A DNA stretch of 64,000 nucleotides from Campylobacter subantarcticus LMG 24377 (lineage in GTDB: Bacteria; Campylobacterota; Campylobacteria; Campylobacterales; Campylobacteraceae), in the NCBI RefSeq assembly GCF_000816305.1, contig NZ_CP007773.1, positions 1,054,001 through 1,118,000 on the forward strand, given 5' to 3'. How positions within the stretch are numbered: position 1 is the stretch's first letter; each line of letters opens with the position of its first letter. The notes under the pieces are model-generated. The model searched no databases, was not told the origin of the DNA, and saw only the letters and a program-made list of their open reading frames with translations. Below are positions 46,270-55,241 of this stretch, piece after piece. Made by a program: the position numbers and the translations under genes.

Positions 46270-46372
46270 GATAGAACTTAACACTCAAAATAAAACCTTA
46301 AACGAAACAGAAAAAGACACAAAAACTATTTTTAAAACATCAAGGAATATAAATGAAAAAACCTTTTTATAA
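46262..46372 (+). pseudogene. 5' relic of a lost effector gene (copy b)
   Basis: Same 36-codon frame as at 42889 (MNEIELNTQ...), running into the start of the 253-aa gene. Confidence 0.6.
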
Positions 46373-47114
46373 ACTTAAAAGATTTTATATACCTTGTGGT
46401 TTACTTATAGCTTTGATTATTTTTATAAGCTTAGCTTATCGCCCTTTAGAGCTTATCTTTTGGGATAAGTATAATCATGAAAAAGAATATCAAAATGCTA
46501 AAGATATATACAAACTATTTAAGAGCAACGAAGAAGAATTTAAAAAAGTTTTTGTAGAACAAAACTTAAATCAAGAATTAAAACTTAATCAAAAAGAATT
46601 ATTAAATTATATGCATAATTTTAAAAAAGATTTTAAATTTATGCAAATTTTAGGTTTAGACAATGCTTATTTGGTAGCTCTTAAAAATAAGGATGTATTA
46701 TTTGGTTTGCAAATGCAAAATAATCTTAATTATTTTTATTTTATTTCCAATAGCACTGATTTAAAAGAAATTAATAATTATTTAAATGTTGTGGATGAGT
46801 TTCTTGTCTTTATGAGTGAAATTGAAAAATTACCATCTAAGTATAATCCAGGTAAAATAATGTTTGAAATTAATTTTATGACTTATAATATCTTGTTTTT
46901 TGGTTTTACTTTAGATATAAATCTTATGTGTTCTATACCTCAAAAAGAACAGTTATTAGAAAATATGATTAATTCTTATAAAAAAATGAATTTATTTCAT
47001 GATGCAGATTTAAAATTTCAAGATCAAGAATTATACGAAACAATATATGTAACAAAAAAACTTAATTATTTCATAAATTTTGCTAAAGGAAGATTAAATG
47101 CATGCGGAAAATAA
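46353..47114 (+). CDS. 253-aa membrane-anchored protein, probable immunity protein of the 1386-aa effector
   Basis: 253 aa. It keeps the MKKPFYKLKRFYI start of the two earlier membrane proteins but the rest is different: the membrane segment is PCGLLIALIIFISLAYRPL (14-32), followed by a helical domain. It overlaps the 1386-aa gene by 17 nt. By analogy it is the dedicated antidote to that effector's N-terminal membrane domain. The shared first 13 codons and leader (catcaaggaatataa) act as the recombination joint. Confidence 0.6.
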   Translation: MKKPFYKLKRFYIPCGLLIALIIFISLAYRPLELIFWDKYNHEKEYQNAKDIYKLFKSNEEEFKKVFVEQNLNQELKLNQKELLNYMHNFKKDFKFMQILGLDNAYLVALKNKDVLFGLQMQNNLNYFYFISNSTDLKEINNYLNVVDEFLVFMSEIEKLPSKYNPGKIMFEINFMTYNILFFGFTLDINLMCSIPQKEQLLENMINSYKKMNLFHDADLKFQDQELYETIYVTKKLNYFINFAKGRLNACGK

Positions 47115-50100
47115 TTTAAGTCCTGAAGATAGACAAGGTATAGAAAATGCTGTGCTTGCTAAAAAAGATATAATACCAGATTGGATAGCAAATTTTAATA
47201 GACAAGATATAGAAGACATACAAGATAAAACTCAATATTTGCGGGATACTGTAGATAGATTAAAAAACACCGTAAATTCCTACTCCAAGCAATATCCTAC
47301 TTTAGAACCAATAGCAAGAAAAATAAGAATAATAACCAAACCAACAGAAAACACTTTAAAAATTATGGATTATTCTTTAGAATATGTCCTTAATGGCGAA
47401 AGGTCGGTAGTTATTAAAGCTATAGCTGAAGGGGTTGAAACTATTGTTTATACAGTTGGTATTTCTGCGACTGCAATTGCAGCTGGAATTGTGAGTTTGG
47501 TTGGTATATTATGTCCAGATTCAGCACCTTTGGTAGCATTTGGTGCCTTTGTGATATTCACTAAAGGGGAGGAGCTGAGTTACTATATATCACAAAAAGC
47601 TAAAGAAATAATAATAAATTTTTTAAATCCAAAAATACAATATTTTCCACAAACTATCCATCTAGGCAATGGACAATATTATAAAAATGATAAAAATATA
47701 GATGAAATATTCAACAATATATACGAAGTCCTTGGTTTCTCCCTCTTCACTCCACGCCCCTACCCTAGCTATTCAAAACAATACAAACTTGCCCTAGCAA
47801 AGAAAAAAGAACTTATAACTAAAACAAGTATAGCTTCTACAACTTACAATTTTATAGACGAAGAATATTTAAAAAACATACAAGATTTAAAAGAACAAGA
47901 AAAAATCATTGAACAAGAAGAACAAAAATATCAATTGGATTTAAAACTTTATAAAGAAGACAATAAAATAAAAAATGAAATTTTTAATTCTTTATTTAAG
48001 TCTTTAAATGAAAAGCTAAGCTTTCAATTAAAACAAGAAAAAAATACTTTTTTAAATTCCAATCAAAGCTTAAGTATTATTGCTAATAAACAATACCTAC
48101 TAAAGACTTTAAACTTGCAAGATATCAACAACATCAACATCGATTCAAAACCCTATCTATTAAAAGCTTTATATTTTTGTGAAGATTATGTTTTATATGA
48201 TAAAGATAAGCAAGCTTTATTTGATGAAAACACAATAAAAGAATTAGAATTTAACTCTAGCTTTTATACTATCTTTATCTCTCATAAAAACAAACTAAAT
48301 GATACTTACTTAAATACAAGAAAAGAACTTTATAAAAGTATTGATGAATTTAAAAGACTTGGTTTTAAAGATTTAGAACATGCTTATCAAACTTATATGA
48401 GTTCTTTTACTATCAATGAAGAATTAAATAACAAAGATAAAACAATCAATAAAAACGAAAATAAAGAAATAAATAAAAACTTAAATCAAGAAAGTGATAC
48501 AAAAGAAGATTTTAAGATTGTATCTTATCACCTTAAAAACCTAAGCCACTTCATCTTAGAAAACAAAGATAAAAATAAAAAGCTTATATTTTTTGACAAT
48601 GCTTCATCTATGTCAAATCTTTTACATCTTTATGAGAACAATTGTGATATATTTGTTAAAGATGAGTCATTAATAGATATAGCTTTATTAGAACAAAACT
48701 ATAATCTAGATTTTAATAAACTAAAAACAAGAGTATTTTTTTATGAAAAACTTCTTTTAGGCGCAAAGGAAGATGAAATTTTTTCTTTCAATGATGAAAA
48801 AATAAATTATTATCTTAAATATGATGAGAATAATTTATATGCTTTCAAAGATTTAAACATTACTTATGATTATTATCATTGTAAGATTAAGAACTATGTT
48901 TTAGCTAAAAATAGTTTAAATATAAAATTAGAACCTAAAAAGATAAGCAAGCACTATGCTTATGATGATTTAAACCATCAAGATCTAAATTTAACCCACA
49001 ATAACACTAGCATTATAAACAACACTGCCACTTCAAATTACATCAGCCTTATCATACAAGATGAACATGGCAAGGCTATTGATAATGCTAGCATTAGTAT
49101 AAAAGGGTATGATCATGAAAAACTAATCAAGCAAAGCGTATTAAAGTTAAAAACTAATAAAGAAGGCAAGATAAGATTTGATAGAGAAAAAGACTTCAGT
49201 AATTGTTATAGTTTTAAAGTTAGATTAGAAGATAACAAAGCTTATTTAGCCAAACCCTTACAAGATAGCAAAAGAATATTTAATAATTATACCAATCATA
49301 AAATAGGACTTATACTTAGATTTAAAAATAAAGATTATTTTAAATATGATGGTTTTTATTTATATCATTTTAAAGGAAAAGATTTAATAGCTTCTTATAT
49401 GGCAAGAAGTGGAGTAGCTAAAGCTGATAATTTAAAACCGTCAAATAAACAAATTGCTTTTAGTTTTTATCAAGATATAAAAGATAAAACTACTAAGAAA
49501 AAAGCATATTTTTACTATGATGATGAAAGTATTAAAGATAAATTTGGAAGCTTACCTGAAGGAAAGTATTATTTTAAAATCAATGAGATTCATTACAACA
49601 AACAACCTGATTTTTTAAAAGATTATCCTTTTAGCATAGGCAAGACTTGGGGAAAGTATTGTGTTAGATTATACACAGATAAAGAATGCTCTAAAAGTTT
49701 TAAAGAAATAGAAATTTCAAATCCAAATGATGAAAAAGAAAAAAGCAAGAATAAAGAAAGTATAAGTAAGGGGGATTTGTATCTTTATAACATTAATGAA
49801 AAGGGAGAATTTGGTAGCAATGGCAGTATAGGAATACTTAATGGGGTATTGTTTGAAAACTTACTAAAGTATTTAGGTTATGTTGTAAATGAAGAAGAAT
49901 TGCTTTGCGAATTAGAAGTTCAATATCCTCAAAAACCAAACAATAAAATTGTATTTGCAAGTGATAATATAAACCCAAATACCTCATTCGCACCGGGGAC
50001 TTATATAAGCTTACAACTAGAAAAAGAAAGCGATGAAAAGCTAAAATGGGCTTTTGTAGAATGTGAAAGCAAAGAAAAATTAAATTTATTATTGCATGAT

Positions 50101-51258
50101 TGTAACGGCTATGTTGATGAAAAAAACCTTAAAGTGTTATTTGAAAATGATGATTTGATTTATAATGAAAGCTATGAAGATAATGTTTTATCTTTTTGCT
50201 TACCTATAAATAGAAGCAATGAGCCTAAAGAAGATATGCAAGATTATAAATATTATATAGTTGTATTTGCTTATAGCAGTGAAAAAACTATACCTAATTT
50301 AGAAGATCATTATATCATTATAGATATGAGCTTTAGAGTTGGAGTTGGAGATGATGATAGTGTAAGAGAGGGGGTATTGAGAGAAAGTATTAAGAATGCA
50401 AACGAAAACAATTCAACAAAAGACATTATTTATACAAACTGCATTTTTAGCGTATCAAAAGCTATAGAGTTTTTAATAGCCTGCAATAGATTAAAAAAAA
50501 ATAATAAAATAGATAACAATATTTTTTTTAAAACTTACCCTCAACTTGCCGGAAAAATCGCTTATATTTATTATAGGTTTGATTTGGCAAATGAAAAATT
50601 TATAAAAAGTGTAAAAGATGGAGATGAATACTTAAAAGAAAGAGAGAAATTTTATATAACTGCTTCAGAAATTTACAATCAAAATCCTATTTATAGACTT
50701 ACCTTTGAAAAAAACATCCAAAATGAAGATGTTGATATAGAAATTATAAAAGATTTTTTAAAAAACTTTGCCAAAAGATTAAATATAAACGAAAAAGATC
50801 TACCTATAATTACAAATAATCCTAATAAAGGAAATTCTGGAGATTATGATTTTACAACTAATATTTTGAGTTTAAACACAAGAGCACATTATATTGATTT
50901 CATTGATACTATCATACATGAATTTAGACATTTTTATATTTGTCGCATAAACATCAACCCCAATAATAGCTTAGAAAGGTTGCTTTTTTTAAATACAATG
51001 GAATTATATATACAATGGAATCATTATAATATTTTTAATGCCTATAGTAAAAAATGTTTGCCTTTTGATAGTGCTGAACATGGAACACATAAATGTTTTA
51101 TAAATAAAACTTACTATGAAAGCAGAAAAAAGATTGTAATTACAAAAGGCAAAAAAAAGGATTTAACAGCTTCTCCTTTGTATTTTATACAACCAAGTGA
51201 AAGAGATACTAAGATTATTGCTGGAAAATTTAGAGAAAAAACAGGGATAATACAATGA
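47098..51258 (+). CDS. 1386-aa multidomain effector with C-terminal zinc-metallopeptidase motif
   Basis: 1386 aa. Residues 1-210: helical region with a hydrophobic pair (YTVGISATAIAAGIVSLVGIL, then APLVAFGAFVIFT, about 120-160), pore-domain-like. 211-470: charged coiled block shared with the 540-aa proteins. About 640-700: a beta domain (ISLIIQDEHGKAIDNASISIKG) like carboxypeptidase-regulatory or Ig-like folds. 752-915: FYLYHFKGKDLIASYMARSG...LPEGKYYFKI...GSNGSIGI, loosely like L,D-transpeptidase (DUF2778/Tlde1) effectors but with Ile where the catalytic Cys would be. 1274-1278: HEFRH in TIIHEFRHFY, with QPSERD (E1368) as likely third zinc ligand, the layout of metallopeptidase toxins. It is probably a T6SS cargo effector acting at the envelope; activities are inferred. 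Confidence 0.65.
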   Translation: MHAENNLSPEDRQGIENAVLAKKDIIPDWIANFNRQDIEDIQDKTQYLRDTVDRLKNTVNSYSKQYPTLEPIARKIRIITKPTENTLKIMDYSLEYVLNGERSVVIKAIAEGVETIVYTVGISATAIAAGIVSLVGILCPDSAPLVAFGAFVIFTKGEELSYYISQKAKEIIINFLNPKIQYFPQTIHLGNGQYYKNDKNIDEIFNNIYEVLGFSLFTPRPYPSYSKQYKLALAKKKELITKTSIASTTYNFIDEEYLKNIQDLKEQEKIIEQEEQKYQLDLKLYKEDNKIKNEIFNSLFKSLNEKLSFQLKQEKNTFLNSNQSLSIIANKQYLLKTLNLQDINNINIDSKPYLLKALYFCEDYVLYDKDKQALFDENTIKELEFNSSFYTIFISHKNKLNDTYLNTRKELYKSIDEFKRLGFKDLEHAYQTYMSSFTINEELNNKDKTINKNENKEINKNLNQESDTKEDFKIVSYHLKNLSHFILENKDKNKKLIFFDNASSMSNLLHLYENNCDIFVKDESLIDIALLEQNYNLDFNKLKTRVFFYEKLLLGAKEDEIFSFNDEKINYYLKYDENNLYAFKDLNITYDYYHCKIKNYVLAKNSLNIKLEPKKISKHYAYDDLNHQDLNLTHNNTSIINNTATSNYISLIIQDEHGKAIDNASISIKGYDHEKLIKQSVLKLKTNKEGKIRFDREKDFSNCYSFKVRLEDNKAYLAKPLQDSKRIFNNYTNHKIGLILRFKNKDYFKYDGFYLYHFKGKDLIASYMARSGVAKADNLKPSNKQIAFSFYQDIKDKTTKKKAYFYYDDESIKDKFGSLPEGKYYFKINEIHYNKQPDFLKDYPFSIGKTWGKYCVRLYTDKECSKSFKEIEISNPNDEKEKSKNKESISKGDLYLYNINEKGEFGSNGSIGILNGVLFENLLKYLGYVVNEEELLCELEVQYPQKPNNKIVFASDNINPNTSFAPGTYISLQLEKESDEKLKWAFVECESKEKLNLLLHDCNGYVDEKNLKVLFENDDLIYNESYEDNVLSFCLPINRSNEPKEDMQDYKYYIVVFAYSSEKTIPNLEDHYIIIDMSFRVGVGDDDSVREGVLRESIKNANENNSTKDIIYTNCIFSVSKAIEFLIACNRLKKNNKIDNNIFFKTYPQLAGKIAYIYYRFDLANEKFIKSVKDGDEYLKEREKFYITASEIYNQNPIYRLTFEKNIQNEDVDIEIIKDFLKNFAKRLNINEKDLPIITNNPNKGNSGDYDFTTNILSLNTRAHYIDFIDTIIHEFRHFYICRININPNNSLERLLFLNTMELYIQWNHYNIFNAYSKKCLPFDSAEHGTHKCFINKTYYESRKKIVITKGKKKDLTASPLYFIQPSERDTKIIAGKFREKTGIIQ

Positions 51259-52496
51259 ATAACAACATAGGGCCATTACCAAATAAAAAAAAATATAAAC
51301 ATTTTTTACAAACCAGAAAAAATTCACAAGCACTTTATCTAGGTATAAATACCAATATAAAATGTTTTAACAATATATGTCCTAGTGAAAAACAAGATTG
51401 GTTTATTGAATACTTGTTGGATAACAAACTTGATGAATTTTACAATCCCAAATTTGGTATTTATTTAGGTAAAATCATTTTTAACAAAAAAGGCAATAAA
51501 CTTATCCCAGAATACATACCTACAAGTATTGAAAATTTAGAAGAAGAGATTATAAAAATCAAAAATCCTCTATGGATAGCTGAAAAAAATGGTGACTATG
51601 TCGAACCCAAAATCACCTCTACAACAGAAGGACAAAGCTACCGTATAACAAGCCCAAAAAACCTAGAATATCAATGTAAAATAGAAAAAAATACAACCGT
51701 ACTAAACCAAGAACAAATCTTATCTTATGTAAATGAAATTCATAGTGAAAATGTAAAAATAATTCAAGATTATATAGAACAAATTTATAAAGATAATGGT
51801 ATAAAACCTTATGCATTTGATGATGAACTTTATGAAGAATTAGGTAGCCTAGAAATAATTACCCAAAGACAAGTAGAAGGTTTTAAAAACGATCGCTTAA
51901 TTAAGAAAAATTCCTTATTGCTTGTTATGTTGGATTATTTAGCTAGACAAGATAGAAAAAACAAAGATTATTTGATTACTTTTGATGATGAGTATTTTTA
52001 TGATTATTTTGTTTTTAGCTTAGGCGGGTTTATATTGAAACTTTCACAGGGTATGCTTCAAAATGAAATCAATTCTCTTTTTAATCCTGCAGCTTATATA
52101 GATGATACAAAAATACATTACAATAAATTAAATGATGAATTAAGCAAAAAATATGAAAAAGAACTATTTAATATGGGATTTGAAAAACGAGGTAATTATT
52201 TTGTGGATTATTTTGATTATAATTTTAATTACAATGGGTTTTTTGAGATTAATAAATACAACGGATCATATTATGATGAGCTAAATTTGGCTTCTAGTTT
52301 GGATTCACCCAATATTATTTGCTATGATAAAAGCTCCATAAAAAAATGCATACTAAGTCCCTCTACCCTAGGCAAATACTATTTTCAAATAAGTAGATAC
52401 CACGAAGAAGTTTTCTTTGAACTTTTAAGACCATATTATCCTAATATGAAAAACCTTCCTAAAGGATGGAATAAAGAAATGATCGAAAAAATATAA
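51255..52496 (+). CDS. Unrecognised 413-aa protein, possible immunity or partner of the metallopeptidase effector
   Basis: 413 aa, soluble, no signal peptide, overlapping the effector stop by 4 nt (ATGA). It is rich in Tyr/Asn/Asp, with no catalytic motif that I recognise (YFVDYFDYNFNYNGFFEINKY near residue 315). Position suggests an antidote for the C-terminal domain, complementing the upstream membrane protein, or a second effector. It converges on tssL with 2 nt between the stop codons. Confidence 0.5.
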   Translation: MNNNIGPLPNKKKYKHFLQTRKNSQALYLGINTNIKCFNNICPSEKQDWFIEYLLDNKLDEFYNPKFGIYLGKIIFNKKGNKLIPEYIPTSIENLEEEIIKIKNPLWIAEKNGDYVEPKITSTTEGQSYRITSPKNLEYQCKIEKNTTVLNQEQILSYVNEIHSENVKIIQDYIEQIYKDNGIKPYAFDDELYEELGSLEIITQRQVEGFKNDRLIKKNSLLLVMLDYLARQDRKNKDYLITFDDEYFYDYFVFSLGGFILKLSQGMLQNEINSLFNPAAYIDDTKIHYNKLNDELSKKYEKELFNMGFEKRGNYFVDYFDYNFNYNGFFEINKYNGSYYDELNLASSLDSPNIICYDKSSIKKCILSPSTLGKYYFQISRYHEEVFFELLRPYYPNMKNLPKGWNKEMIEKI

Positions 52497-52498
52497 TC

Positions 52499-53269
52499 TT
52501 ATAACTTTTTTATATTTTCAATCAAACTACTAACGTTAGAGTCTATTTTGGTATTGTGAGTTTGCAAATCAAAAATAGCAAAAATAAAAAAAATCAAAAT
52601 ACACCCTATAGGCATAATAACTAACGCAAATTTCATAAATCTGCGTTGAAAATATTGCCAAAAATTCTCCTTATTTGCACCGCTATAAGCTTTTTCAAAA
52701 GCTGTTTTATCTGTTAAATTTATAAGCGGAGTTAACGCTGATGCTATATTATTACAAAGATAAATAATTTTTTCTTCGACATCCTTTTCATGAGAATACT
52801 TTCCCTTATATCCCAAAATCAAACACACGTATATAAATTCTAGAAAATCTTTGTTTTTAGATGGATTAGATAACCAAGAAAGCGCTATATCGTAAAAATT
52901 ATCGCCACCTAAAGTCTCATCAAACAATCTAACCGTTAAGGTATGATTTGCCCACGAGCTATTAATAAATAAATCATTTTTCATTAAGCTTTCATCTATA
53001 AATACACATAAACAATATCTTAATTTTATAATATCTTTTTCATTATATTCTTTAAAAGTACTTAACTTTGAACTCCAAACCAAAATTTCATTTACAAGCT
53101 TTTCTTTAAGATTTTCTATATAAACAGCATCTAAAGAATGAACCTTAGATAATCTATAAACAAGCAAAAGAATTTCCAAGCAATTATCAACAACCTTGTT
53201 AATCTCTAAACCCTTCAAATCACTTTCTAATAGTAAAGATTTTTCTTTAAATTGCACTTCTTTTTGCAT
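52499..53269 (-). CDS. tssL: TssL (DotU/IcmH family), T6SS inner-membrane complex protein
   Basis: 256 aa from the chosen start. DotU-type cytoplasmic helical domain with RYCLCVFIDESLM and WANHTLTVRLFDETLGGDNFYD, then one C-terminal membrane anchor (FALVIMPIGCILIFFIFAIF). TssL binds TssM and TssJ to form the envelope complex that docks the baseplate. A longer frame starts at 53293 and overlaps tssK by 16 nt, but AAGGAG lies 5 nt before the ATG at 53269, 8 nt after the tssK stop, so this start is preferred. No peptidoglycan-binding extension. Confidence 0.9.
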   Translation of the reverse strand: MQKEVQFKEKSLLLESDLKGLEINKVVDNCLEILLLVYRLSKVHSLDAVYIENLKEKLVNEILVWSSKLSTFKEYNEKDIIKLRYCLCVFIDESLMKNDLFINSSWANHTLTVRLFDETLGGDNFYDIALSWLSNPSKNKDFLEFIYVCLILGYKGKYSHEKDVEEKIIYLCNNIASALTPLINLTDKTAFEKAYSGANKENFWQYFQRRFMKFALVIMPIGCILIFFIFAIFDLQTHNTKIDSNVSSLIENIKKL

Positions 53270-53277
53270 AATACTCC

Positions 53278-54678
53278 TTAAAATACAGCCCACATTTTTA
53301 TATCAGGATTTTTAATATTTGTTGTCAAGTATAAGCTAATAACACTCTCATTTTTAAAGTGTTGAAATATTTCATCTTTCTTGTCTATCTTATAATAAAT
53401 ATAGCCATTTAAATATGGTATAGAAGAAGGAATGTTAGAAATTTGCTCTATGTTAATTCCTCGTAATTGTGTTGCTACTATGTTTTTTATTCTACTTTGC
53501 GTGTAAATTTTACTTTGGGTTTTAAAATTATACAATAAATACTCATGGTTTACATCTGCATTAACAGCTAAAAATAATTCAGCCTCTTCGATAATCGTAG
53601 GGTTATCAAACAACAAATCATAAAACCCATTGCCATTGTCAATCACCTGAGCCATAGTATATTTTGGAGAAGTTATTTTTGCAAACAAAATTCTAAGCTG
53701 ATTAGTAAGCGGTAAAAATGTATTGGTTAAATTATCATGATTGTATGCTATAAAATCAGTAAAAGAATTTTCAGTACAAAAAGCATTTAGATCACCTTGA
53801 AAATCAATTAGTTTTTCATATAAAACTTCAGGATGTATTTTATCCTTATTGATTATATATGAAAAAATCAAATGCCACTTTTTCAAAAGATTAAGCGACA
53901 AATAAGTACTAAAATCTAATGTATTTTTAGTTTGATCTATACCTTTAAAAACTTCAGAAAGCACCTCTTTATGCTGTTTAATAGAATGAGAAATCTCCTC
54001 TAAAAACGACCTAATATATGAAGATTTGCTTAGATCTAAACAAGTAGGTATAAAATTTTCATCCAAGTCTATTTTTTTATTTAAATCAATACTTTTTATT
54101 TTTGCTATTGGAATTTCAAACTCATCTGGAGTTTTACTACCTAAAAATCCCAACTTCAGTCTTAAACTTGCCAAGGTAATATTCATTTTTTCTTGTGAAA
54201 AGGTAACATTATTATCTTCAAATTCATCTTCTAAATCAATATGCTTTAAAGCATCATTAGTGCTATCATCATATATCCTTGAAGCCACAACACTTCTTAA
54301 GCTAATATATTTTGAATTAGGTATGTTGTTGTGTAAAGAAATATCCGCTATAGAAGACAACCCCATAGGAATTTTTACAACAATAATAGAATTTGCCAAA
54401 GAATCATAATTTATTTCTAAAGGCTCTGGAAGATCGTCTTGCTCTGGAGCATTAAAAATGCTACCATCTTTAGCAATTCCTGAAATTCTTTTGAGTGCTA
54501 TTTTTCCTTGCATTAGCATTTCATTGGAAAATTCTAAATCAATTATCCCATGCAAGTTGTTAAAGATTGAAATTGTTTTAAGATTAATATTTCGTTCAAA
54601 ATATCGCTCCTGTTGTTCAAAGTGAATTTTATCGATATTAAGCCCATTAAACCAAGCTACTTTTAATTTATCCGCCAT
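53278..54678 (-). CDS. tssK: TssK, T6SS baseplate protein
   Basis: 466 aa, the usual TssK length (about 445-470). VAWFNGLNIDKIHFEQQERYFE at the N-terminus corresponds to the conserved W.eG..L.PqHFQ region. TssK trimers link the TssFGE wedges to TssL/TssM. It is preceded by tssJ (15 nt away) and followed by tssL, all on the minus strand as one operon; AAGGAAG precedes the ATG. Confidence 0.9.
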   Translation of the reverse strand: MADKLKVAWFNGLNIDKIHFEQQERYFERNINLKTISIFNNLHGIIDLEFSNEMLMQGKIALKRISGIAKDGSIFNAPEQDDLPEPLEINYDSLANSIIVVKIPMGLSSIADISLHNNIPNSKYISLRSVVASRIYDDSTNDALKHIDLEDEFEDNNVTFSQEKMNITLASLRLKLGFLGSKTPDEFEIPIAKIKSIDLNKKIDLDENFIPTCLDLSKSSYIRSFLEEISHSIKQHKEVLSEVFKGIDQTKNTLDFSTYLSLNLLKKWHLIFSYIINKDKIHPEVLYEKLIDFQGDLNAFCTENSFTDFIAYNHDNLTNTFLPLTNQLRILFAKITSPKYTMAQVIDNGNGFYDLLFDNPTIIEEAELFLAVNADVNHEYLLYNFKTQSKIYTQSRIKNIVATQLRGINIEQISNIPSSIPYLNGYIYYKIDKKDEIFQHFKNESVISLYLTTNIKNPDIKMWAVF

Positions 54679-54693
54679 TGCAACTTCCTTAGA

Positions 54694-55134
54694 TTAAATA
54701 TTCCTAATACCATTTTTTGTTATTTCAAATTTTAGTGTTTTTTTGGTTCCAAACCCATTAGCATCATCTGTTTTTGCCCAAATTTTTGTTATTTTTTTGG
54801 TTTTATTTGCAAACAAAACCAAAATACCAATATATGGCACCTCTTCATCTACAACTTTAAATGCTATCACATTGTCTCTAGGCGCAATCTGCAATCTAAT
54901 TGAATCAATTTTATCTTTTCCAAGTACAGCATCTTCTCTAGTGATTAACTCTAAATCACTAGCCTTGATAAATTTATTTATATTTTTTAACTGATATACA
55001 ATAACAGTCAAAGGAACATCATCATTTCTGTTGTTTAAATTAGAATTTTTTACATTATCAATTTTTACACTAACAACACTAGAACAAGCACTTAAAAACA
55101 TTCCAATAAACAATATAATTAATTTTTGTCTCAT
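54694..55134 (-). CDS. tssJ: TssJ, T6SS outer-membrane lipoprotein
   Basis: 146 aa. Lipoprotein signal peptide MRQKLIILFIGMFLSAC with a lipobox LSAC (Cys-17). The mature beta-sandwich domain has PLTVIVYQLKNINKF and the typical loop region (EDAVLGKDKIDSIRLQIAPRDN). TssJ anchors TssM at the outer membrane. It is the first gene of the tssJ-tssK-tssL operon, divergent from tssA. Confidence 0.9.
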   Translation of the reverse strand: MRQKLIILFIGMFLSACSSVVSVKIDNVKNSNLNNRNDDVPLTVIVYQLKNINKFIKASDLELITREDAVLGKDKIDSIRLQIAPRDNVIAFKVVDEEVPYIGILVLFANKTKKITKIWAKTDDANGFGTKKTLKFEITKNGIRNI

Positions 55135-55241
55135 TTTTATCCTTTTTTGAAAGTATCAATAATACTTAATTAAATAACTATTATAATTTTTCTTTTTTTT
55201 ATTATAATAAAAAAAACTTTCAATAGCGCTTAGGAGATAAA
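55135..55241. promoter_or_regulatory. Divergent promoter region between tssJ and tssA
   Basis: 107 bp of nearly pure A/T. TATAAT on the plus strand at 55203-55208 fits tssA; ATTATA at 55180-55185 is a minus-strand TATAAT for tssJ. The near-palindrome ttattataataa lies between them. AGGAG precedes the tssA ATG. The two operons are probably co-controlled from here. Confidence 0.5.

Larger units (their letters stand above)
42980..46352 (+). repeat. Second array, tandem unit b (3373 bp)
   Basis: Second copy of the unit at 39604. The 285-aa gene and most of the 540-aa gene are unchanged; differences concentrate in the end of the first gene and the start of the 540-aa gene, that is, around the immunity-toxin junction. 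Confidence 0.9.

Noticed and set aside
52490-52530. Bidirectional terminator between the 413-aa gene and tssL
   Set aside because: The A/T-only complementarity is imperfect and stops are just 2 nt apart; not convincing.
53270-53293. Upstream start of tssL at 53293
   Set aside because: The AAGGAG site lies inside the extra eight codons and is correctly spaced for the ATG at 53269.
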